Shown piece by piece: positions 56,613 to 64,000 of a stretch of DNA of 64,000 bases; the stretch's first letter is position 1; the number at the start of each line of letters is the position of its first letter. Under the pieces are notes generated by a model. The model ran no database searches. It was not told the origin of the DNA and worked only from the letters and a program-made list of their open reading frames with translations. The stretch comes from an uncultured Nocardioides sp. (GTDB taxonomy: Bacteria > Actinomycetota > Actinomycetes > Propionibacteriales > Nocardioidaceae), in the NCBI RefSeq assembly GCF_947488515.1, contig NZ_CANKZF010000002.1, positions 594,294 to 658,293 of the forward strand, in the 5' to 3' direction. The position numbers were made by a program, and so were the translations under genes.

Positions 56613-57524
56613 TCACACCAGCTCCTCGGTGCCGAAGCGGCGGACGTAGAGGAAGACCAGGACGAGGATCGCGGCCATGAGGGTGAAGGACAGCGCCGCC
56701 GCCACCGGGTAGCCGCCCGGGACGGCGAGGAACTGGTCGTTGATGACGTTGCCGATCATCTTGCCGCGCTGGGGGCCGAGGAGCTCCATGTTGACGAAGT
56801 CGCCCGCCGCCGGGATGAAGGTGAGCAGCGTCCCGGCCAGGACACCCGGCATCGAGATCGGGAGCGTGACGGTCCGGAACGTCGTGAAGCCGTTGGCGTA
56901 GAGGTCGCCACCGGCCTCGATGACGCGCGGGTCGGCGCGTTCGAGCGAGGCGTAGATCGGCAGCACCATGAACGGCAGGAAGTTGTAGGTGAGGCCCGCG
57001 ACCACCGCGATGGGGGTGTTGATGATGTGCCCGTTGGGGAGGACGTGCAGAAAGTTGAGGACGCTCGCCACCCACCCCTCGTCCGCGAGGATCTGCGACC
57101 ACGCGAACGTGCGCAGGATGAACGAGGTGAAGAACGGCGCGATGACGCAGATCATCATCAGGTTGCGCCACCTCCCGGCCTTGAACGCCATGGCGTACGC
57201 CAGCGGGTACGCCACCGCGAAAGCGAGGAAGGTCGCCAGGCCGGCGTAGAGGAACGACCGGGCGAAGTGCGGGGCGTAGTCGGTGAGGGCGCTGGCGTAG
57301 TTGGAGAAGTTGAGGTCGCGGTAGTAGTAGCCCGGGAAGCCGGGGTAGCGGCTCTGCAGGCTCACCGACGCGAGCTGCACCAGCGGCAGCAGGAAGAAGA
57401 CGCCGAGCCACAGCACGCCCGGCAGCATCAGCAGGTAGGCCGTCCAGGACCGTTGCTTGGCCTCGGGTGCCGCGGGCGCGGGCTCCAGGTCCGGGTCACC
57501 GGCCACCTGGGCGAGCGCGCTCAT
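56613..57524 (-). CDS. potB: Polyamine ABC transporter permease (PotB/PotH)
   Basis: The 303-residue protein is the first membrane subunit. It has about six membrane helices (for example AYLLMLPGVLWLGVFFLLPLV, cited by its first residues) and the loop EAGGDLYANGFTTFRTVTLP. Its ATG overlaps the stop of the ATPase gene (ATGA). Length is usual for PotB/PotH. Confidence 0.9.
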   Translation of the reverse strand: MSALAQVAGDPDLEPAPAAPEAKQRSWTAYLLMLPGVLWLGVFFLLPLVQLASVSLQSRYPGFPGYYYRDLNFSNYASALTDYAPHFARSFLYAGLATFLAFAVAYPLAYAMAFKAGRWRNLMMICVIAPFFTSFILRTFAWSQILADEGWVASVLNFLHVLPNGHIINTPIAVVAGLTYNFLPFMVLPIYASLERADPRVIEAGGDLYANGFTTFRTVTLPISMPGVLAGTLLTFIPAAGDFVNMELLGPQRGKMIGNVINDQFLAVPGGYPVAAALSFTLMAAILVLVFLYVRRFGTEELV

Positions 57525-58624
57525 GCGGGGGCCTCCGCCGGCACACCGAACGCGTGCCCGGGGTTCCAGGTCAGCCAGACCTCGTCGCCGGGTCTCAGGT
57601 CGAGCGGCTCGACGTCGAGGTTCTGCTCGTAGCAGCTCCAGGTGGCGCCGCTCGGCATGTCGACCAGGTAGCTGGTGGCCACACCCAGGAAGGACACGTC
57701 GCGCACCACGCCCCGGACGTCGTTGCCGGCACCCTCCGGGCGCGTGCGCGAGACCGTCACCTTCTCCGGACGTACGCCGAACAGCACGTCGCCCTCGTGC
57801 ACCTGCGAGCGCGACCTGAGGATCTTGACCGGCGTCCCGAGGACGTTGACGACGAGGTGGTCACCATCGACGTCCTTGATGGTCCCCGCGCCGGTGTTGG
57901 CCTGCCCCAGGAAGTTGGCGACGAACCGGGTGCGGGGCAGGTCGTAGAGCTCCTCCGGTGCGCCGAGCTGCTCGATGTGGCCCCGGTTCATCACCGCCAC
58001 GGTGTCGGCCATGGTCATGGCCTCCTCCTGGTCGTGGGTGACGTGGATGAAGGTGAGGCCCACCTCGGTCTGGATGCGCTTGAGCTCGACCTGCATCTCG
58101 CGCCGCAGCTTGAGGTCGAGCGCGCCCAGCGGCTCGTCGAGCAGCAGCACCTCCGGGTGGTTGACCAGGGCCCGCGCCAGCGCCACCCGCTGCTGCTGCC
58201 CGCCGGAGAGCTGGGCGGGCTTGCGCGCGGCGAAGGACGACATCTGCACCAGCTCCAGCGCCTCGTCGGTCCGCTGGGAAGCGTCGGCCAGCTTGCGGCG
58301 CTTGGGCCCGAAGGCGACGTTGTCGTGGATCGTCAGGTGCGGGAACAGCGCGTAGGACTGGAACACCGTGTTGACCGGGCGCTCGTAGGGCCGTGATCCC
58401 GTGAGGTCGGTGTCGCCGATCATCACCCGCCCGGCCGTGGGCTGCTCGAGGCCGGCGACCATCCGCAGCGTCGTCGTCTTGCCGCAGCCCGACGGGCCCA
58501 GCAGTGCGAAGAACGACCCTCGCGGGACTCGCAGGTCGATGTCGTCGACCGCGGTGAAGTCGCCGAACCTCTTGGTCACGGCCTCGAGCTGGAGGTCACC
58601 CTGCGCCTCGCGAAATCCGGCCAT
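57521..58624 (-). CDS. potA: Polyamine ABC transporter ATP-binding protein
   Basis: The 367-residue ATPase has Walker A GPSGCGKT (43-50), LSGGQQQR, Walker B VLLLDEPLG, the H-loop HVTHDQEEA and a C-terminal TOBE domain. It is a second PotA in the window, clearly different in sequence from the one at 261 (for example VFQSYALFPH against VFQDYALFPH). It lies one base from potD. Confidence 0.92.
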   Translation of the reverse strand: MAGFREAQGDLQLEAVTKRFGDFTAVDDIDLRVPRGSFFALLGPSGCGKTTTLRMVAGLEQPTAGRVMIGDTDLTGSRPYERPVNTVFQSYALFPHLTIHDNVAFGPKRRKLADASQRTDEALELVQMSSFAARKPAQLSGGQQQRVALARALVNHPEVLLLDEPLGALDLKLRREMQVELKRIQTEVGLTFIHVTHDQEEAMTMADTVAVMNRGHIEQLGAPEELYDLPRTRFVANFLGQANTGAGTIKDVDGDHLVVNVLGTPVKILRSRSQVHEGDVLFGVRPEKVTVSRTRPEGAGNDVRGVVRDVSFLGVATSYLVDMPSGATWSCYEQNLDVEPLDLRPGDEVWLTWNPGHAFGVPAEAPA

Positions 58625-58625
58625 G

Positions 58626-59876
58626 TCAGTTCCCCATCACCTTCGTGGACCAGAGGTCGGCGTACAGGATGTCCTCGTCCGCGTCGAGCACCCGGAACTG
58701 CTGGACGTTGTTGTCGGCGATGAAGTCGACGGTCGGGAAGATCCACGGACTCTCGGCGAGCTCGGGGTCGATCTTCTCCATCTCGGCCTGCGCGCCCTCG
58801 ACAGGACACACGTAGTTGACCCACGCGGCCACCTGCGCCGCGACCGCCGGGTCGTAGTAGTAGTCCATCAGCCGCTGGGCGTTCGAGCGGTGGGTCGAGG
58901 TGATGGGGACCATCATGTTGTCCGACCACAGCGTGCCGCCGGACTCCGGCAGGGTGAAGGTCCAGTTGGGGTCGTCGGTGTCGTAGGCGAGGACGAAGAT
59001 GTCACCGCTCCAGGTGATGCCGGCCACCGCGTTGCCGCTGGTGAGGTCCTCCATGTAGGAGTTGCCCTTCACCTTGCGGATGTAGCCCTCCTCGATCTTC
59101 TGCTCGATGAAGTCGAGCGCCTTCTCGAACTCGGCCTGACCCCAGTCGCTCTCGATGTCGACGCCCTGGGACTGCATGACCAGGCCGGCGGTGTCGCGAT
59201 ACTCCGAGAGCACGACGACGCGGCCCTTGAGGTCGTCGGTCCACAGGTCGTCGAGCGACTTCAGCTCACGACCGACCTTCTCCTTGTTGTAGCCGATGCC
59301 CGCGAAGCCGCTCTGCCACGTGATCGAGTGGAGCCGACCGGGGTCGAAGGAGGCGTCCTTGAGCGGCTGCAGGAGGTTGTTCACCACGTTGGGCATCTGG
59401 ATGAGCTCGAGCGGCTGGACCACCTGGTCACGGATGAGCCGGGCCGCCATCCAGTCGGTCAGCGTGATGATGTCGCGGTCGATGTCCTGACCGGCACGCA
59501 GCTGCGGGCCGACCTTGGCGTAGTAGGAGTCGTTGTCGTCGATCTCCTCGAAGTAGTCGACCGTGATGCCCGTCTGCTCCATGAAGGCCTCGAGGGTCGG
59601 GGACCGCGTCTCCTTGCCGTTCATGTCGAGGTACGCCGTCCAGTTGGCCCACTTGAGGATCTTCTCCTTGTCGGAGACGTCGGTGGGCAGGTCGAGGCTG
59701 GCGATGCCTCCGGCCGCTGGTGGCTCGGGCGGGGCGCACCCGGTGAGCGCCAGGCCGGCGCCCGCCGCGACACCGGTGCCGAGCAGCGCCCGACGGCTGA
59801 GCCCGCCTGAGGCGGCCGCGGTCAGGGCCGAGGCCGGCGCGGACTGGGGGCGCCGGCGGCGCGGGATGGGTCTCAT
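58626..59876 (-). CDS. potD: Polyamine-binding lipoprotein with Tat-like signal
   Basis: The 416-residue binding protein starts with a long basic region, then SRRALLGTGVAAGAGLALTGC, which combines an Arg-Arg (Tat-like) motif and a lipobox LTGC. The mature part has the PotD/PotF fold (ILKWANWTAYLD, GLVMQSQGVD). It is the binding protein of the second importer. GAGGAG lies eight bases before the ATG. Confidence 0.9.
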   Translation of the reverse strand: MRPIPRRRRPQSAPASALTAAASGGLSRRALLGTGVAAGAGLALTGCAPPEPPAAGGIASLDLPTDVSDKEKILKWANWTAYLDMNGKETRSPTLEAFMEQTGITVDYFEEIDDNDSYYAKVGPQLRAGQDIDRDIITLTDWMAARLIRDQVVQPLELIQMPNVVNNLLQPLKDASFDPGRLHSITWQSGFAGIGYNKEKVGRELKSLDDLWTDDLKGRVVVLSEYRDTAGLVMQSQGVDIESDWGQAEFEKALDFIEQKIEEGYIRKVKGNSYMEDLTSGNAVAGITWSGDIFVLAYDTDDPNWTFTLPESGGTLWSDNMMVPITSTHRSNAQRLMDYYYDPAVAAQVAAWVNYVCPVEGAQAEMEKIDPELAESPWIFPTVDFIADNNVQQFRVLDADEDILYADLWSTKVMGN

Positions 59877-59963
59877 CGATGCATCTCCTCTGCTTCGCCC
59901 CCGAGCCGTGCAGGTGTGGTGGTCGTGGCTGTGTCGACAATGGTGCTCGCCATGTGGTCGCGC

Positions 59964-61409
59964 TCAGCCCTCGATGTTGGCCATGACGTGCTTGATGCGC
60001 GTGTAGTCCTCGAAGCCGTACATCGAGAGGTCCTTGCCGTAGCCGGACTTCTTGTAGCCGCCGTGCGGCATCTCCGCGACGAGCGGGATGTGGGTGTTGA
60101 TCCACACGCAGCCGAAGTCGAGCGCCTTCGACATCCGCATCGCCCGGCCGAAGTCCTTGGTCCAGACCGACGACGCCAGGCCGTAGTCGACGCCGTTGGC
60201 CCAGCGGAGCGCCTCCTCCTCGTCGGTGAAGCGCTGGACCGTGATGACGGGGCCGAAGATCTCGTTCTGGATCGCCTCGTCGTCCTGGCGCAGGCCGGAC
60301 AGGACGGTGGGCTCGAGGAAGTAGCCGTCGCCGAGGTCCGTACGACGGTTGCCGCCCGCCGACACGGTCGCGTGGGACGGCAGGTCCTCGATGAACCGGC
60401 TCACCCGGGCCAGCTGCGTGGCATTGTTGACGGGGCCGAAGAGGGCGTCCTCGTCGTCGGGCAGGCCCACCGGGGCCGAGCCCCTCGCGTAGTCCGCGAG
60501 CGCGGCCACGAAGTCGTCGTGGATGCCGGGGGCGACCAGGACGCGGGTCGCTGCCGTGCAGTCCTGGCCGGCGTTGAAGTAGCCCGCGATCGCGATGCCC
60601 TCGACGGCGGCCTCGATGTCGGCGTCGTCGAAGACCACGACCGGCGCCTTGCCGCCCAGCTCGAGGTGCACCCGCTTGACCTGCGGGGCGGCGCTGGCCG
60701 CGACCTCGGCGCCGGCGCGGACCGACCCGGTGATCGCGACGAGCCCGGGCGTCGGGTGCTCGACGAGGAGGCGGCCGGTCTCGCGGTCGCCGGTGACGAC
60801 GTTGAGCGTCCCGGCCGGGAGGAACTCGGAGGCGAGCTCGGCCAGCCGCAGCGTGCTCTCGGGGGTGGTGTCGCTGGGCTTGAGGACGACCGTGTTGCCG
60901 GCGGCGAGCGCCGGGCCGATCTTCCACACCGCCATCAGCAGCGGGTAGTTCCACGGGGTCACCTGGCCGACGACGCCGATCGGCTCGCGACGGATCCACG
61001 AGGTGTGGCCCGCCATGTACTCACCCGCCGCCTTGCCCTCCAGTACGCGGGCCGCCCCGGCGAAGAACCGGAGCTGGTCCACCATCGGCGGGATCTCCTC
61101 GCTCGCGGTGAGCGCCTTGATCTTGCCGGTGTTGGCCGACTCGAGGGCGATCAGCTCCTCGGCGTGGGACTCGATCGCGTCGGCGATCTTCAGCAGCGCC
61201 TGCTGGCGCTCGCTGGGCGTCGTACGTCCCCACTCGCCGAAGGCGCGGTCGGCGGCCTCGTAGGCCGCGTCCACCTCCTCCGCCCCGCTGACGGGCGCCT
61301 GGGCGACGACCTGGCCGGTCGTCGGGTCGACGACGTCGCTCGTCGCGCCGGCGCTGCCGTCGACGTACGTGCCACCGATGAAGTTGCGCAGCGTGCGTGG
61401 GCTGGTCAC
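59964..61409 (-). CDS. patD: Gamma-aminobutyraldehyde dehydrogenase
   Basis: The 481-residue aldehyde dehydrogenase should oxidise 4-aminobutanal to GABA. Catalytic residues are Cys in [11 protein letters not shown] and Glu in [15 protein letters not shown] and [23 protein letters not shown] are typical of PatD/YdcW. GTG 61409 has GGAAGGA upstream. It is the first gene of the long minus-strand operon that continues with the second pot set and gabTD. Confidence 0.88.
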   Translation of the reverse strand: MTSPRTLRNFIGGTYVDGSAGATSDVVDPTTGQVVAQAPVSGAEEVDAAYEAADRAFGEWGRTTPSERQQALLKIADAIESHAEELIALESANTGKIKALTASEEIPPMVDQLRFFAGAARVLEGKAAGEYMAGHTSWIRREPIGVVGQVTPWNYPLLMAVWKIGPALAAGNTVVLKPSDTTPESTLRLAELASEFLPAGTLNVVTGDRETGRLLVEHPTPGLVAITGSVRAGAEVAASAAPQVKRVHLELGGKAPVVVFDDADIEAAVEGIAIAGYFNAGQDCTAATRVLVAPGIHDDFVAALADYARGSAPVGLPDDEDALFGPVNNATQLARVSRFIEDLPSHATVSAGGNRRTDLGDGYFLEPTVLSGLRQDDEAIQNEIFGPVITVQRFTDEEEALRWANGVDYGLASSVWTKDFGRAMRMSKALDFGCVWINTHIPLVAEMPHGGYKKSGYGKDLSMYGFEDYTRIKHVMANIEG

Positions 61410-61483
61410 GGGGTCCTTCCGGTCGGGTGCGGTGAGGGGAGACTAGGACGGGTGGGCCCGCAATCGCCATACTTGTTGCCGAA

Positions 61484-61498
61484 GATTGTGCGGTAATC
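61484..61498. promoter_or_regulatory. Possible Lrp/AsnC site in the patD-lrp interval
   Basis: GATT-N7-AATC is an imperfect-centre palindrome in an AT-richer part of the 192-base divergent gap (61410-61601). Lrp-type regulators bind such sites. No second clear copy was found, and no gene was seen in the gap. Confidence 0.35.
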
Positions 61499-61601
61499 GC
61501 GGAATTAACAGTCCGGAAATGCGGATTCCACGCTCGGCGACTTGCGAACGGGCGATGTCCCGTCCACGATGGCGCCATGAGCGAGCGCAGGGGGCACGAG
61601 C

Positions 61602-62060
61602 ATGGGTGAGGGTCAGGTCCGCCTCGACGCGACCGCCAAGCGCATCATCGAGCTGCTCCAGGAGGACGGCCGGATCTCCTACGCCGCGATCGCCAAGGCG
61701 GTCGGGCTGTCGGAGGCGGCCGCCCGGGCCCGGGTCCAGAAGCTGCTCGACTCCGAGGTGATGCAGGTCGTCGCGGTCACCGACCCCACCCAGGTGGGTT
61801 TCACCCGCCAGGCCATGATCGGCGTCCGCACCGAGGGCGACCCGATGCAGGTGGGCGACCGCCTGGCCGAGGTGCCGGAGGTCGACTACGTGGTCACCAC
61901 CGCCGGCAGCTTCGACCTCCTCGTCGAGGTGGTGTGCGAGGACGACCCGCACCTGCTCGACGTCATCCGTCAGGTCCGTGAGCTCGAGGGCGTGGTCTCC
62001 TCGGAGACCTTCGTCTACCTCAAGCTCAACAAGCAGCACTACAACTGGGGAACGAGATGA
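61602..62060 (+). CDS. Lrp/AsnC-family regulator
   Basis: The 152-residue protein has an N-terminal winged helix (KRIIELLQEDGRISYAAIAKAVGLSEAAARARVQKLLD, cited by its ends KRIIELL and VQKLLD) and a C-terminal RAM effector domain (VDYVVTTAGSFDLLVEVVCED). It overlaps the following aminotransferase gene (ATGA) and is divergent from patD, so it probably controls both units in response to an amine or amino acid. Confidence 0.9.
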   Translation: MGEGQVRLDATAKRIIELLQEDGRISYAAIAKAVGLSEAAARARVQKLLDSEVMQVVAVTDPTQVGFTRQAMIGVRTEGDPMQVGDRLAEVPEVDYVVTTAGSFDLLVEVVCEDDPHLLDVIRQVRELEGVVSSETFVYLKLNKQHYNWGTR

Positions 62061-63460
62061 GCCTCCACTCCACCGAGGGCAAGCCCTACGACGAGTCCTT
62101 CGACTACCAGGCCGCCGGCCGCGACCACCTCTGGTTGCACTTCACGCGGCACTCGACCTACGAGAACGGCGGCGAGATGCCGCTGATCGTGAAGGGCGAG
62201 GGCCACAAGATCTGGGACAGCCACGGCCGCGAGTACATCGACGGGCTGGCCGGGCTGTTCGTCGTCCAGGTCGGCCACGGCCGCGAGGAGCTGGCCGAGG
62301 CGGCCGCGAAGCAGGCCAAGGAGCTGGCGTTCTTCCCGCTCTGGTCCTTCGCGCACCCGCGCGCCGTCGAGCTCGCCGACCGCATCGCCGCGATGGCGCC
62401 CGGCGACCTCAACCGCGTCTTCTTCACCACCGGCGGCGGCGAGGCCGTCGAGTCCGCGTGGAAGCTGGCCAAGCAGTACTTCAAGCTCACCGGCAAGCCC
62501 AACAAGCACAAGGTCATCTCCCGCGCCGTGGCCTACCACGGCACGCCGCAGGGTGCGCTGTCCATCACCGGCATCCCGCCGCTGAAGGAGATGTTCGAGC
62601 CGCTCGTGCCGGGCGCCCACAAGGTCCCCAACACCAACTTCTACCGCCGCCCGGAGTTCATCGGCGACGACGAGAAGGCCTTCGGCCGGTGGGCCGCGGA
62701 CCGCATCGCCGAGGCGATCGAGTTCGAGGGCCCCGACACCGTCGCCGCCGTCTTCCTCGAGCCCGTGCAGAACGCCGGCGGCTGCTTCCCGCCGCCGCCC
62801 GGCTACTTCGAGCGGGTCCGCGAGATCTGCGACGAGTACGACGTCCTGCTCGTCTCCGACGAGGTGATCTGCGCCTTCGGGCGCGTCGGCGAGATGTTCG
62901 GGGCATCCGAGTTCGGCTACCAGCCCGACATCATCACCTGCGCCAAGGGCATGACCTCTGGCTACTCGCCGATCGGCGCGATGATCGCCAGCGACCGGCT
63001 CTTCGAGCCCTTCAAGACCGGCACCACGGCGTACGCCCACGGCTACACCTTCGGCGGTCACCCGGTCTCCTCGGCCGTCGCGATGGCCAACCTCGACATC
63101 TTCGAGCGCGAGGGCCTCACCGACCACGTCCAGCAGAACGCCCCGGCCTTCCGCTCGACGCTGGAGAAGCTGCTCGACATCCCGATCGTCGGCGACGTCC
63201 GCGGCCACGGCTACTTCTACGGCATCGAGCTGGTCAAGGACCGCGAGACCAAGGAGACGTTCAACGAGGCCGAGTCCGAGCGACTGCTGCGCGGCTACCT
63301 CTCCGGCGCGCTGTGGGAGGCCGGTCTCTACTGCCGCGCCGACGACCGCGGCGACCCGGTCATCCAGCTCGCCCCGCCGCTCATCATCGGCCAGCCGGAG
63401 TTCGACGACATCGAGCAGCGGCTGCGCTCGGTGCTGACCGGAGCCCTCGAGCACCTCTGA
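62057..63460 (+). CDS. Putrescine/omega-amine transaminase (class III)
   Basis: The 467-residue PLP enzyme resembles SpuC-type putrescine:pyruvate and beta-alanine:pyruvate transaminases. Family residues are TTGGGEAVESAWKLAKQY, AVAYHGTPQGALSITG, VSDEVICAFGRVG and the PLP Lys in CAKGMTSGYSP. With PatD next door it would supply 4-aminobutanal from putrescine. It starts at an ATG overlapping the lrp stop. Confidence 0.87.
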   Translation: MSLHSTEGKPYDESFDYQAAGRDHLWLHFTRHSTYENGGEMPLIVKGEGHKIWDSHGREYIDGLAGLFVVQVGHGREELAEAAAKQAKELAFFPLWSFAHPRAVELADRIAAMAPGDLNRVFFTTGGGEAVESAWKLAKQYFKLTGKPNKHKVISRAVAYHGTPQGALSITGIPPLKEMFEPLVPGAHKVPNTNFYRRPEFIGDDEKAFGRWAADRIAEAIEFEGPDTVAAVFLEPVQNAGGCFPPPPGYFERVREICDEYDVLLVSDEVICAFGRVGEMFGASEFGYQPDIITCAKGMTSGYSPIGAMIASDRLFEPFKTGTTAYAHGYTFGGHPVSSAVAMANLDIFEREGLTDHVQQNAPAFRSTLEKLLDIPIVGDVRGHGYFYGIELVKDRETKETFNEAESERLLRGYLSGALWEAGLYCRADDRGDPVIQLAPPLIIGQPEFDDIEQRLRSVLTGALEHL

Positions 63461-63511
63461 CCCGCACGCGCTGATGTGCGTCCGACCCGGGGGAGCGGGG
63501 AGGATGGGCCC

Positions 63512-64000
63512 GTGAACGACGTCGTACGCCCCGCCCGCCCGCACCACAAGCTGACCGCGGACGGGCGCCGGATGCGGGAGGTGCTCACCTACTCGCGGCG
63601 GGGCAACCGGTTCACGCCGCGACAGGCCGAGTCGTGGGCCGCCCACCACGCCGACTGGGTGATCCCCGAGGAGGCCGTCGACCGGCCCGGCTTCGCCCTC
63701 GCGGAGTGGTTCGGCCGCGAGGCGCCGCTGATCGTCGAGATCGGCCCGGGCATCGGCGAGGCGACCTCGGTGCTGGCTGCCGCGCGCCCCGACCACAACG
63801 TGCTGGCCCTCGAGGTGTGGCTCCCCGGCATCGCCGACTCGCTGTGGCGCGTCGCCGAGGCGGGGGCCGACAACGTGCGGTTCTGCTCCGTCGACGCCGT
63901 GTGGACCCTGGAGAACCTGCTCGGCCCGGCCAGTGTCGCCGAGCTGTGGACCTTCTTCCCCGACCCGTGGCGCAAGACCAAGCACCGCAAGCGGCGGCTG
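63512..64000 (+). CDS. trmB: tRNA (guanine-N7)-methyltransferase (partial, 3-prime end cut)
   Basis: The window ends inside this gene after 163 codons. The visible part has the SAM motif VEIGPGIGEATSVLA, the block ALEVWLPGIADSL and the TrmB signature TFFPDPWRKTKHRKRRL. TrmB forms 7-methylguanosine at tRNA position 46. GTG 63512 follows GGGGAGGA; an ATG at 63503 is out of frame and closes after three codons. Confidence 0.93.
   Translation, partial: MNDVVRPARPHHKLTADGRRMREVLTYSRRGNRFTPRQAESWAAHHADWVIPEEAVDRPGFALAEWFGREAPLIVEIGPGIGEATSVLAAARPDHNVLALEVWLPGIADSLWRVAEAGADNVRFCSVDAVWTLENLLGPASVAELWTFFPDPWRKTKHRKRRL

Noticed and set aside
62039..63985. Minus-strand open frame of 648 codons
   Set aside because: It is antisense to the transaminase and trmB, both with clear motifs.

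Overview
The window is high-GC DNA (about 70%) with frequent GTG starts, ATGA/GTGA gene overlaps and many apparently leaderless genes. Together with the actinobacterial gene families present (XPB helicase with its partner protein, a CspB-type cold shock protein with a C-terminal extension, DUF3027, DUF2530, a CGNR-type regulator, SARP-type and PucR-type regulators), this points to an actinomycete, most likely Nocardioides or a close relative. Species cannot be fixed from the window. No tRNA, rRNA, insertion sequence or CRISPR array was seen, and no gene-free stretch exceeds about 215 bases.

Layout. 1-4244: the tail of an upstream gene, a strong terminator, and a polyamine-type ABC transporter operon (potA-potD-potB-potC). 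4276-5592: a coiled-coil protein with 14-residue repeats and a lipoprotein. 5636-17446: a molybdenum hydroxylase island: maturation genes (mocA, coxD, coxE, xdhC/coxF), a GAF-SARP regulator, a secreted ScyD-like protein and the structural genes coxS-coxL-coxM-coxG. CoxL carries the form II (AYRGAGR) rather than the form I carbon monoxide dehydrogenase signature. 17447-21993: alkB under a near-perfect LexA box, a HutC-type GntR regulator, an HD hydrolase, an MpaB-type oxygenase, and a MerR regulator next to a zinc alcohol dehydrogenase. 22073-26632: xpb, a CGNR protein and a helicase-associated protein. 26701-29829: a PP2C-FHA-RDD/FHA phospho-signalling cassette. 29857-33997: a GAF/PucR regulator, 3-hydroxybutyrate dehydrogenase and an MHS transporter. 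34066-43587: subtilase, cold shock protein, two MFS proteins, DUF3027, a methyltransferase, DUF2530, an NCS2 permease and MarR. 43786-48101: the str operon (rpsL, rpsG, fusA, tuf). 48208-50208: mug, small genes and AraC. 50205-63460: a polyamine catabolic region. 63512-64000: the start of trmB.

Working together. In the last region a second potABCD set can import putrescine; an aminotransferase (62057-63460) and gamma-aminobutyraldehyde dehydrogenase (59964-61409) can make GABA; GabT and GabD can send it to succinate. A divergent Lrp/AsnC gene sits between the two transcription units. The strongest new-looking signal is in the cox island: the promoters of coxD and coxS share a heptamer direct repeat in exactly the geometry known for SARP activators (7-4-7-8-minus 10), and the island encodes a regulator with a SARP-like DNA-binding domain fused to a GAF sensor.
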